DNA of 64,000 bases, taken from Pseudanabaena sp. Chao 1811. Lineage in GTDB: Bacteria; Cyanobacteriota; Cyanobacteriia; Pseudanabaenales; Pseudanabaenaceae. A model generated the notes under the pieces. That model made no database searches. It was given only the letters and a program-made list of their open reading frames with translations, and was not told where the DNA came from. The position numbers were made by a program, and so were the translations under genes. The DNA lies in the NCBI RefSeq assembly GCF_027942295.1, contig NZ_CP101416.1, positions 3,582,501 through 3,646,500 of the forward strand, written 5' to 3'. Positions 52,218 to 60,214 of the stretch are shown here, in pieces (the stretch's first letter is position 1; every line of letters begins with the position of its first letter).

Positions 52218-55200
52218 TTATGACTTGGTTTTTCGTTTGCTAGCTGGTTTCCCTGTCTCTTGTTTACTGGTCATTTTGCTGTACATCTCAAACAACTTCT
52301 CTAATCGCTCGGTGTCGTTTTTAAACCGCCGCCCGATGTAAATCCGTTCAATGATTTCGTCATTTCTCTCGTGGGCTTGTCTGACTAATGGAAATTCGCT
52401 GTCCATTCTGTCGCGATCGTACATATCGGCGATGGTGGCAGGAAAGTAATGCTCTCTAGCTAACAGTATGTCTTCGGCGCAACGGGTGAGGTCGGTTTTG
52501 TTTTGTTCGGTGAGGGTGGGGACGGGGAAGGTGTTCCAGCCGAGGGTGTTGGAGTAAGAGAATCGCATTTCTAGCCGCACGCAAACTGTACCGATCCAGA
52601 CCCAATGGAGGCGTGAGGCGATGAGTGCCATGTTCCAGAGCGGGGCATCGTAGAGAGCATAAAGTTTGTTTGTAATTGTTTCCCATGAATTTAATAAGCC
52701 ACAAGGAAGAAACTCGCGATTTTCAGATGAAATAGCTGCAACTGTAACGGTTTGCTTTGTTCCAATATTCATCTCACGCATTTGATGATAACGATCAGCT
52801 AGAGCATTAGCATCTTTGGCTCGACTATTTAAACGCATTTTACGAACTCCTTCAATCCGTTGTCTAACAGGTTCAATTTTCAAAGCTTCATCTAAGTCTT
52901 CATCTTCAATCCATAAGCAATAACGAGATAATCCCCGAATAAATTCTGCTGATCCATAAATTCGTTTGATAAACTTATTTTTTTGCTCTTGGTTCAGCCC
53001 TATTCTATTTACTTCATCATAAGAAAGGAGCAAATTACCGCCATCCACAGGTTTATTACCAAAATTCATGGCAGGAATATCGCACAATGGCTTTGCTGCT
53101 TTTTCAATAATTACAGTTGCACCCGAAACCAAGTAAGCATTAATATTTTCAGCTTCCTTTACAATAGTTTGATTTTTCTCATCAATAGAAAATAGATATT
53201 TAAACTTTCTGGAATGATTAGAAATTCCCACAATAACCACTGTCACCCCAGCATTATGACTCGCTAGATTTGCCCATTTAAAAGAAGTATGAGCAAAAGC
53301 AATTTCATGACCAGTTGCAAAAATTAGTGACCAGAGAATTGGTACTTGTTGCCCCTGACAAATGGAATTAGTCGAAACAAATGCCGCCGCCGCTTGGGTT
53401 TGGGTTCCATAATCAGCAGCCTTCATAAACCAACCCGCCACATAATCTAGCGACTTCCATAACTTAGTACGTCCATCAAAAATTTGTTTTAAATCATCCT
53501 TCTGTTCCTTCGATTGCCAAGTAGAACCCAAATAAGGCGGATTTCCACAAATATAAGTTTCTCCTCCCTCATTTTTAAAATCAATCTCAGCCTCATCCCG
53601 CGTCTCTTGCCACAAATCCAAATCCTCACGCTGCACCCTTACCCCCGTTCCCGTTGGCGGACACAGACTCAACCAATCCAACCGCAACGCATTCCCACAA
53701 GTAATCCAATTATCACTCTTTAACGGCAAAAACTCCGCCAGCGCCAACATTTGCCCCCGATACAACACATCACACTGATACTCCGCAATAATCAACGCCA
53801 ACCGCGCCACCTCCACCGCAAAATGCCGAATCTCAATCCCCCGAAAATTGGTTAACGGAATCTCAGACTTGCGATCGCCCTCACCCCGCCGCCGATTGAT
53901 TTCCGCCTCAATGCCGCGCATCTCCTTATAAGCAATCACCAAAAAATTCCCCGACCCACAAGCAGGATCAAACACGCGAATCTTCGCCATCCGTTGCCGC
54001 AAATTCAACAACTTCCGCCCATTGTCCCCCGCCGCCTCCAACTGAGCGCGAAGATCATCAAGAAAAAGCGGATTAAGAACCTTCAAGATATTCGGCACAC
54101 TCGTATAGTGCATCCCCAAAGTGCCGCGCTCCTCATCATCAGCGATCGCCTGAATCATCGACCCAAAAATATCAGGATTAATCCGCTTCCAGTCCAGATT
54201 GCCAATATGCAGCAAATACGATCGCGCAATCTTGCTAAAACGAGGAACTCCCTCACCCCCAGCCCCTCTCCCAGAGCGGGAGAGGGGAGTAAGAGGAGAT
54301 TCTTGTCCCCCCTCTCCCTCCTTGGGAGAAGGGGTTAGGGGATGAGGGCGATCTACCAATTGAAGACCCTCACCCCCAGCCCCTCTCCCATTAGGGGAGA
54401 GGGGAGTAAGAGTCTTTTGTCCCCCTTCTCCCTCCTTGGGAGAAGGGGTTAGGGGATGAGGGCGATCTACCAATTGAAGACCCTCACCCCCAGCCCCTCT
54501 CCCAGTAGGGGAGAGGGGAGTAAGAGATTCTTGTCCCCCCTCTCCCGTCTTGGGAGAAGGGGCTAGGGGATGAGGGTTAAACCCCTGCCGTACAATAGCC
54601 AACGCCTCATCTAGCCTCGTTTCAACTAGCTCACTGGATACACGAACCACTCTCAAACCCAAGGATTCAAGTAGCTCTTGTCGTTGGCGATCTGCTTCTT
54701 GTTGTGAGTCATGCACACCGCCATCCACTTCAACAATTAGCCGTTCTGCCCCACAGAAAAAATCAACAATGAACGCTCCAATTGGCTGTTGTCGCCTGAA
54801 TTTGCGCCCTTCTAGTTTGCGTCCACGTAGAGCTTGCCAGAGAATGCTTTCACTGGGAGAAGGTTCTTTGCGAAATTGACGCGCCACCTCAATCATTTTT
54901 TCTTTAAGAGCAGAAGAAATTTCCCAGTATTCGCCTGAATTAATTCCCTCACCCCCAGCCCCTCTCCCAGTAGGGGAGAGGGGAGTAAGAAATCCTTCTT
55001 GTCCCCCTTCTCCCTCCTTGGGAGAAGGGGCTAGGGGATGAGGGCTAAATAGCCCTCCATTCACATAGGGAAACACATTCGCCCAATTACGAATCCCTAA
55101 CGCCTCGCGTTCCTGTAATGGTGTCGCCATCGCCCGAAACAACTCCGCCAAAACCTCATGGGTATTTTCACCGTCACTCATCTGCGCGATCGTCTGCGTA

Positions 55201-55790
55201 AACAGCCCATCCCCATGAAAAATATTCGTATCCTCCGCAAAAAAGCAGAAAATCAACCGCGCCATAAAATGATTAAAATCTTCACGGCGATCGCCCTGAT
55301 CCCAATCAGGATTGTCCTTTAGCAACTCCACATAAAGCCGATTTAGCCGCCCCGTCGCCTTAATATCAAAGGCATTCTCCCGAATCTGCTTAACCGTCGT
55401 AATCCCTGCCAACGGCAAGAAAAAGCCAAAATGATCGGCAAATTGAGGATATGCACAGGCGATCGTCTCCCCATCGCCCATACTTTCTGCCTCAAAGTCT
55501 TGCCCATCCGTCGCCAGAACAAACTTGACCTTATGCTTGGTCGTGGCTGGACTTGTCCGCAAAGCCGTGAGCGTTGCCCCCACCTCTCCCACATTACAAA
55601 CCTTAATATGAATGTTATTGCGCTGAAGCACACCACCTAGATCTGACAGATTTGATTCCGCACTTTTGAGTCGCTTGATCGTCGTCGCCTTGTTCCCAAA
55701 TGCCTCTAAAAAGGCAAAAGGAAACTCGCTAGCATCAAAAGGTGTCTCAGCTAAATTAGAAACTGCTTCTTCAATTTCAACGGCATTCAT
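52218..55790 (-). CDS. MmeI/YeeA-type DNA adenine methylase carrying an inserted DUF559 domain
   Basis: The protein has 1190 residues. The N-terminal domain (1-248) resembles MmeI_N and ends ...NVFPYVNGGLF. The native continuation RFSKIARSYLLHIGNLDWKR begins about residue 516. The methylase core has motif I FDPACGSGNFL at 607-617 and motif IV NPPY at 750-753, typical of N6-adenine methylation. A target-recognition region and C-terminal domain follow. Residues about 250-514 are an in-frame insertion of four G elements and a DUF559 domain. With helicase and GIY-YIG partners it probably modifies and recognises DNA in a defence system. Confidence 0.88.
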   Translation of the reverse strand: MNAVEIEEAVSNLAETPFDASEFPFAFLEAFGNKATTIKRLKSAESNLSDLGGVLQRNNIHIKVCNVGEVGATLTALRTSPATTKHKVKFVLATDGQDFEAESMGDGETIACAYPQFADHFGFFLPLAGITTVKQIRENAFDIKATGRLNRLYVELLKDNPDWDQGDRREDFNHFMARLIFCFFAEDTNIFHGDGLFTQTIAQMSDGENTHEVLAELFRAMATPLQEREALGIRNWANVFPYVNGGLFSPHPLAPSPKEGEGGQEGFLTPLSPTGRGAGGEGINSGEYWEISSALKEKMIEVARQFRKEPSPSESILWQALRGRKLEGRKFRRQQPIGAFIVDFFCGAERLIVEVDGGVHDSQQEADRQRQELLESLGLRVVRVSSELVETRLDEALAIVRQGFNPHPLAPSPKTGEGGQESLTPLSPTGRGAGGEGLQLVDRPHPLTPSPKEGEGGQKTLTPLSPNGRGAGGEGLQLVDRPHPLTPSPKEGEGGQESPLTPLSRSGRGAGGEGVPRFSKIARSYLLHIGNLDWKRINPDIFGSMIQAIADDEERGTLGMHYTSVPNILKVLNPLFLDDLRAQLEAAGDNGRKLLNLRQRMAKIRVFDPACGSGNFLVIAYKEMRGIEAEINRRRGEGDRKSEIPLTNFRGIEIRHFAVEVARLALIIAEYQCDVLYRGQMLALAEFLPLKSDNWITCGNALRLDWLSLCPPTGTGVRVQREDLDLWQETRDEAEIDFKNEGGETYICGNPPYLGSTWQSKEQKDDLKQIFDGRTKLWKSLDYVAGWFMKAADYGTQTQAAAAFVSTNSICQGQQVPILWSLIFATGHEIAFAHTSFKWANLASHNAGVTVVIVGISNHSRKFKYLFSIDEKNQTIVKEAENINAYLVSGATVIIEKAAKPLCDIPAMNFGNKPVDGGNLLLSYDEVNRIGLNQEQKNKFIKRIYGSAEFIRGLSRYCLWIEDEDLDEALKIEPVRQRIEGVRKMRLNSRAKDANALADRYHQMREMNIGTKQTVTVAAISSENREFLPCGLLNSWETITNKLYALYDAPLWNMALIASRLHWVWIGTVCVRLEMRFSYSNTLGWNTFPVPTLTEQNKTDLTRCAEDILLAREHYFPATIADMYDRDRMDSEFPLVRQAHERNDEIIERIYIGRRFKNDTERLEKLFEMYSKMTSKQETGKPASKRKTKS
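54250..54576 (-). repeat. Three tandem G elements translated in frame
   Basis: Copies at 54250-54348, 54367-54462 and 54481-54576 are separated by identical 18-bp spacers CGATCTACCAATTGAAGA. The repeat period is 114 bp, exactly 38 codons. The translated form is PHPLTPSPKEGEGGQ...TPLSPNGRGAGGEGLQLVDR, repeated. All three remain in frame with the methylase. Confidence 0.9.
54577..54945 (-). other. DUF559 nuclease-like domain inserted in the methylase gene
   Basis: About 123 codons contain EVARQFRKEPSPSESILWQA, the basic stretch RGRKLEGRKFRRQQPIGAF, D343 in IVDFF and E354-x-D356 in IVEVDGG, then HDSQQEADRQRQELLESLG. This is the DUF559 (Vsr-like PD-(D/E)XK) family, normally a free-standing small protein. 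Here it is flanked on both sides by G elements and read through as part of the methylase. Catalytic residues look intact. Confidence 0.85.
54946..55044 (-). repeat. G element on the N-terminal side of the DUF559 insert
   Basis: Same two-hairpin unit, translated as HPLAPSPKEGEGGQEGFLTP and so on in the methylase frame. It marks the join with the native N-terminal domain at about residue 249. Confidence 0.88.
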
Positions 55791-56146
55791 GGACAGATAT
55801 CAGTTAAAGGTGATAGGTTACGCGATCGCTCAACCATCCTACATTTAATTCCCACAACCTAGGGCTTCACAGTAGAATAAGAACCCAGTTTTTTGATGGT
55901 GCGGCTTTGCCGCACCATCAAAAAACTGGTTCTTTAATGAAAATGAGCTTTCTGGTTTCTGATTTTGGACATGGACATGACAGAGATGTATGATGCCAAT
56001 GGGCTGACACCTGTCATTATCAAAAAATGTCAAGGATGGCAATTCCCTTTGGGCATGAGTAAGCACAGATTAAATTTTGACTAGAATTTTAGGCAGTATA
56101 TATAAATCGCCCAAATCCCCATCCGCACTATCAATTTTAGGAAAAT
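55791..56146. other. Spacer upstream of the methylase and rlmD
   Basis: It contains an about 25-bp near-perfect hairpin at 55879-55934 (arm AAGAACC-AGTTTTTTGATGG..., GCGGCTTTGCCGC centre), related to those at 2012, 5567 and 29254. No gene is supported. The promoters of the two divergent genes should lie on either side of the hairpin. Confidence 0.5.
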
Positions 56147-57511
56147 ATGTTGCAACAAGGACAAAAAATTACGCTCACCATTGATGACCTCGCCGATAGT
56201 GGCGATGGAGTGGGTCGTTACGAAAATATTGCCATCTTTGTGCCGAATACTGTCCCTAGCGATCGCATTGTTGCCAAGCTAGAGTTTGTGAAAAAGAATT
56301 TTGCTAAGGCAAGCATTGAAAAAATTTTAACGCCATCAAGCGATCGCGTCCGTCCTAATTGCATTGTTGCTGACAAGTGCGGTGGTTGTCAGTGGCAAGC
56401 CGTCAGCTATCCTGCCCAACTGCGAACCAAGCAAAACATTGTTCTTCAAGCATTACAAAGAATCGGTGGCTTTGATGCTGATCTTTTAGAAGAACTCATT
56501 TCCCCGATTGTCGGTGCGAAAGATAGCTTGCACTACCGCAACAAAGTTACCTATCCCCTAGCTACTGGCAAAGATGGCAATCTTAAAGCAGGCTACTACC
56601 AGAAAGGAAGCCATAAGATCGTCAATCTCAATCAATGCCCTGCTCAAGATGAACGCCTCGATCCGATGCTTGCTGAACTTAAAATGGATATCCATAACCA
56701 ATGTTGGGAAATCTATGATGAGAATGCTCATACAGGCTTACTACGGCATTTAGGACTGCGTATCGGCAGACATACAGGCGAGATTCTGATTACTATTGTC
56801 ACCCGTGATTGGGATGTACCGAACTTAGGAGTATTTGCCCAGACATGGCTAGAGCGCTATGACAAGGTGGTGGGTGTAATTCTCAATTGCAATCCTGATA
56901 AAACCAATGCCATTTTTGGACGTGAGAGCCGTTGCATTGCGGGTAAAGACTATCTTTTAGAAAAATTTGCGGGTCTTACCTTCCGTCTGCGTGGAGATAC
57001 TTTCTTTCAGGTTTATACAGAGCAAGCAGAGAAGATGTTCAACATTATCGAATCAGAGTTGCAACTAGAAGGAACAGAAGTTCTCTTAGATGCCTATGCT
57101 GGTATTGGCACGATCGCTTTACCCCTAGCCGAACAGGTCAAGCAGGCGATCGCGATCGAAATTCAGCCACAGGCTACTGCTCAAGGTAAGCTCAATGCGG
57201 AACTCAACGGTATTGATAACGTGGTTTTCCACACTGGTAAAGTCGAAGAATTGATCAGCACTCTCAATGTACAGCCTGATATCGTGATCCTCGATCCTCC
57301 CCGCAAAGGTTGTGAACCTGAAGTAATTACCTTTCTCCGCGAAAATGCTCCTGAACGTATTGTCTATGTCAGTTGCAATCCCGCCACCCAAGCGAGAGAT
57401 CTCAAGTTGCTATGTGAAGGTAATCTCTATCAACTCACTCGCATTCAACCGATTGACTTTTTCCCGCAAACCTCTCACGTCGAAGCGATCGCTTTTTTGG
57501 CTAAGGCATAA
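56147..57511 (+). CDS. rlmD: 23S rRNA (uracil-5)-methyltransferase, RlmD/RumA type
   Basis: The protein has 454 residues. The N-terminal TRAM domain spans 1-60 (DSGDGVGRYENIAIFVPN). The 4Fe-4S cysteines lie in RPNCIVADKCGGCQWQ and a later NQC. The SAM domain has LLDAYAGIGTIALPLA, ILDPPRKGC and YVSCNPATQARDL with the catalytic Cys. It methylates uracil C5 in rRNA (U1939-type) or possibly tRNA (TrmA/RlmCD-like specificity not resolved). Normal length; monocistronic. Confidence 0.9.
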   Translation: MLQQGQKITLTIDDLADSGDGVGRYENIAIFVPNTVPSDRIVAKLEFVKKNFAKASIEKILTPSSDRVRPNCIVADKCGGCQWQAVSYPAQLRTKQNIVLQALQRIGGFDADLLEELISPIVGAKDSLHYRNKVTYPLATGKDGNLKAGYYQKGSHKIVNLNQCPAQDERLDPMLAELKMDIHNQCWEIYDENAHTGLLRHLGLRIGRHTGEILITIVTRDWDVPNLGVFAQTWLERYDKVVGVILNCNPDKTNAIFGRESRCIAGKDYLLEKFAGLTFRLRGDTFFQVYTEQAEKMFNIIESELQLEGTEVLLDAYAGIGTIALPLAEQVKQAIAIEIQPQATAQGKLNAELNGIDNVVFHTGKVEELISTLNVQPDIVILDPPRKGCEPEVITFLRENAPERIVYVSCNPATQARDLKLLCEGNLYQLTRIQPIDFFPQTSHVEAIAFLAKA

Positions 57512-57555
57512 ATCAAAAAAGTCTTGCTGCGTTAAAATACACCAATGACTACTAG

Positions 57556-58106
57556 GGCACTGGTCAGTAAAGGAGTGAGGGTTAAAATAAAGAGGTAGAG
57601 ACAAGGAAGCAAAGATGAAATGTCCGCACTGCCAAAGTGAACAGGTGGTCAAAAATGGCAGAGATTACCACCAAGACGGCAAAGCAATCCAAAATTATTT
57701 ATGCAAAGGATGTGGCAAAAGATTCAACGAACGGACAGGAACAGCGATGTCAAGGCTAAGAACCCCAGCAAGTATCGTGTCCTATGCCCTGAAAATGAGG
57801 ACAGAGGGGATGGGAATCAGAGCGAGTGGGAGAGTCCTAGAAAAATCGCACACCAGCATCATGAGATGGGAGCAAAAATTAGCACATCAAGCACAGCAAT
57901 GGAGTCCAGATGCGCCAGCAGGAGGAGAAGTGACTATTGAAGGAGATGAAATTTATACTCGCGTAGGCGAGAACCTTCCCCCCCAGTGAATCAAAAGGGT
58001 GGACAGTAGTATTTATCGAACGTAACAGTCGCTATTGGATTGAAGCAAAGGCAGGACAGAAAACCACTGAACTATTTGCAAAAGCAACGAAAACAGCATG
58101 GCAGTG
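57556..58106 (+). mobile_element. IS1-family element, 5' part only
   Basis: The left end GGCACTGGTCAGTAAAGGAG is intact and followed by the transposase start at 57615. The element breaks off at 58106, where a 98-bp MITE-like unit begins. No right end of its own and no target duplication is visible. Its 5' 323 bp are repeated in inverted orientation at 58205-58526. Confidence 0.8.
57615..58106 (+). pseudogene. Truncated IS1-family transposase (zinc-finger InsA + start of InsB)
   Basis: MKCPHCQSEQVVKNG, CKGCGKRF and the HTH GIRASGRVLEKSHTSIMRW form the InsA-like part; GDEIYTRVG begins the DDE domain. A run of seven C near 57978 shifts the frame (TGA follows). With one C fewer the reading continues SESKGWTVVFIERNSRYWIE and KTTELFAKATKTAWQW before the break. 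It cannot be active. Confidence 0.8.
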
Positions 58107-58204
58107 GGCACTGGTCAGCTAAATCGTGAGAGACATATTTGAGTCTTTTTTATCGACATGAAATGGACGTTTCAGAACTCATCCCACATTAGCTGACCAG
58201 TGCC
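58107..58204. mobile_element. 98-bp MITE-like unit with IS-type ends
   Basis: It begins GGCACTGGTCAGCTAA and ends in the exact complement. The inner left sequence CGTGAGAGA also occurs at the right end of the ISKra4 relic (32266 side). It sits between the two inverted IS1 fragments. No target duplication is visible. Confidence 0.75.
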
Positions 58205-58526
58205 TTTTTGCTCCCATCTCATGATGCTGGTGTGCGATTTTTCTAGTACTCTCCCACTCGCTCTGATTCCCATCCCCTCTGTCCTCATTTTCAGGGCATA
58301 GGACACGATACTTGCTGGGGTTCTTAGCCTTGACATGGCTGTTCCTGTCCGTTCGTTGAATCTTTTGCCACATCCTTTGCATAAGTAATTCTGGATTGCT
58401 TTGCCATCTTGGTGGTAATTTTTGCCATTCTTGACTACTTTTTCGCTTTGGCAGTGCGGATATTCCATGTTTTCTTCCAACTCTACCTCATTTATTTTAC
58501 TCCTCACCCCTTTACTGACCAGTGCC
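58205..58526 (-). mobile_element. Inverted second IS1-family fragment with transposase start
   Basis: On the minus strand it begins GGCACTGGTCAGTAAAGGGG at 58526 and codes from 58465 for MEYPHCQSEKVVKNG... up to ...SIMRWEQK, where the MITE-like unit cuts it. The last about 200 bp are nearly identical to the copy at 57556, while the first 100 bp differ at many sites, which suggests partial homogenisation or two sources. Confidence 0.78.
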
Positions 58527-58719
58527 GAGGCATATCAACATAGATCCGCTTGATTAGATGTTCTAGCAAAGTTTTGAGCCGATTTCTAACCTCCTTTTTT
58601 TCAGAACGCCCCAATGATTCGATCTCCTCTATCAAGTTTTCCAAGTCTACATGGTCAAAATCCCTAGCCTTGAGCTTGGCTGCAGTTTCCTCAGTCCATA
58701 GCAAAAAGTCTGTCTCATA
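58527..58719 (-). pseudogene. DUF29 gene remnant cut by the IS
   Basis: Codons for YETDFLLWTEETAAKLKARD and then LENLIEEIESLGRSEKKEVR are characteristic of DUF29. The start codon is lost (TAA just upstream of the Tyr codon) and the 3' end is cut by the IS end after ...IYVDMP. The missing C-terminal half is not found on the other side of the IS pile-up, so DNA has been deleted. Confidence 0.75.
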
Positions 58720-58783
58720 TTAGAGAGGCATTGAGAGATTTACGAGTTATCGCCTGTGTCATTTTGATTTAGCTCCTTTGCCA

Positions 58784-58837
58784 TAAAGTCCCAAAAAATT
58801 TTTGAAAGCGTCGCTTTCAAAAATTTCTTGGGACTTT
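58784..58837. repeat. 26-bp near-perfect hairpin
   Basis: The arm AAAGTCCCAAAAAATTTTTG... pairs with its complement with one mismatch around a very short loop. It lies between the DUF29 remnant and the RDD gene. Confidence 0.65.
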
Positions 58838-58919
58838 GCTTCAGCGCAAAGCACTGTAATTGTAATTATAAAGGCATAGAATATAACTCTGTGTCTTCAT
58901 CACGAATCAAGCAATCACA

Positions 58920-59819
58920 ATGGACTTCGAGCCAGCCTACAGTCGCTATCCCCTTGCCACGGTCAATCAACGCCTCGGAGCGCTCATCGTAGACTTTTTA
59001 AGTTGTTGGTTTATTTCCGAATTAACCGTCTCAATATTATCGATTGACCCTGCTAATCCCCTGCATCTATTTATATTTATCTCGACATGGTTTGTCTTTC
59101 GTGTATTTATCGCCGCACGCGCACAGGGACAGAGCTTTGGCAGATGGCTGATCAGCATTCGCGTGATTGATGCGGAATATGGCAAAACGGCTGGACTTGG
59201 CGCATTTATGAAGCGAGAGATTTTTGTCTTTGTTTGCTCCATTTTTCTGATTAAAACCATCACCTCGACCCTGATCGTCTTTGCATGGATTCCCTTTGTT
59301 GCCGATGCTGCCTTTGCGATCGTTGATAACGAAAAGCGTCAAGCCTTCCACGATCGCATTAGTGGCACGATTTCCATCCAGACCCGCAAAGGCTTTGCGA
59401 TCGATGAAAAGCTAGGCAAACTCTTTAACCAAGCAGGACAACAAGCAACTAAGCTCTACCAAAGTCGTCAAGAGCGTGATTTATATGAAGATGAATATAG
59501 CGCTCCTCGTCCCAAACCTAAGCGCCGCCCTCGCACCAAATCACGCCCACCCCAAGATTTTAATTTTGATCGAGAAAGCGAATTTGATCGGTCTTATCAA
59601 GATAGTTACAAAGATCCCTATGCTGAGCCTTTAGATCCGCCCAGAAATGTCTACAAAGGCGATGTGGATGGCTTCGATGATTGGGATAAGGATGATTTTC
59701 GTGATGACTATCGTGATGATCTGCGCGATCGCCCTAAGTCCTACGGCAATACTTACGAAAAACCTTACGAAGATGAACCACCAATTAAGCGATCGGCACG
59801 TCGTCCCAGACGCAGATAG
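58920..59819 (+). CDS. RDD family membrane protein with charged C-terminal tail
   Basis: The 299-residue protein has the RDD domain at about 8-155 with three or four membrane spans and the Arg-Asp signatures VNQRLGALIVDFL and RQAFHDRISGT. The C-terminal half is hydrophilic, Arg/Asp/Pro-rich (SAPRPKPKRRPRTKSRPPQD) and probably disordered. Some RDD proteins are Na+/H+ antiporters, but most are uncharacterised. Monocistronic. Confidence 0.85.
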   Translation: MDFEPAYSRYPLATVNQRLGALIVDFLSCWFISELTVSILSIDPANPLHLFIFISTWFVFRVFIAARAQGQSFGRWLISIRVIDAEYGKTAGLGAFMKREIFVFVCSIFLIKTITSTLIVFAWIPFVADAAFAIVDNEKRQAFHDRISGTISIQTRKGFAIDEKLGKLFNQAGQQATKLYQSRQERDLYEDEYSAPRPKPKRRPRTKSRPPQDFNFDRESEFDRSYQDSYKDPYAEPLDPPRNVYKGDVDGFDDWDKDDFRDDYRDDLRDRPKSYGNTYEKPYEDEPPIKRSARRPRRR

Positions 59820-59945
59820 TTATTAACATATGCGATTCAAACAGAGTTTGCTACCACGATTAATGCAAATTTGAGATAAAGCGTATTGCCAGAGTTTTCT
59901 CAGAACTACGTTGTACTTTTTGGGGGTATGTCTATTGTTCCAGAT

Positions 59946-59965
59946 ATATACCGTATACGGTATAT
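59946..59965. promoter_or_regulatory. 20-bp perfect palindrome, possible operator
   Basis: ATATACCGTATACGGTATAT is fully self-complementary with no loop, unlike the hairpin repeats. It lies 250 bp upstream of ndhD. The size and symmetry suit a dimeric repressor site, but the binding protein is unknown. Confidence 0.4.
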
Positions 59966-59991
59966 CGGTTTTTCGGTAATAGGAGGCTATA

Positions 59992-60082
59992 TATAGCAGC
60001 CCTAAATCATTTGTAGATTTTTAGGTTTGTAGAAGCGCACCCCACAAGAGTGCGCTTCCACAAACCATTTAGGATTGCTATA
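59992..60082. repeat. Dispersed imperfect palindrome, copy c (about 91 bp)
   Basis: Same element as at 15685 and 20869: TATAGCAGCCCTAAATCATT at the left, CCATTTAGGATTGCTATA at the right, and an inner GTAGAAGCGCACCCC arm. The rest of the 59820-60214 spacer holds no gene. Confidence 0.8.
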
Positions 60083-60214
60083 AGTGAAGCAACGATTTTG
60101 CTAAAAACAATCTTGACTCCTTGATGGTAGGCATCGAAAAGAATCATGCTTAAAACTTTGTAAAGTTTAGTACAATGCTTAACATTCCCTTGGTAAGTAT
60201 TTATTCTCATTGAC

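Noticed and set aside
52983-54338. Plus-strand open frames within the methylase region
   Set aside because: They are antisense to a well-supported coding sequence and show low-complexity Ile/Pro/Arg-rich translations.
54250-54576. Tandem repeat with identical spacers, superficially CRISPR-like
   Set aside because: The repeats are about 96 bp with 18-bp identical spacers, and they are translated in frame; CRISPR spacers are unique and about 30-40 bp. No cas gene is present.
55845-56066. Minus-strand 73-residue frame before rlmD
   Set aside because: It consists partly of the hairpin at 55879-55934 and has no recognisable composition or start site.
57978-57990. Programmed ribosomal frameshift in the IS1-type transposase
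   Set aside because: The run of seven C would need a +1 (or -2) shift, whereas IS1 uses -1, and the gene is truncated anyway. A one-base insertion is simpler.
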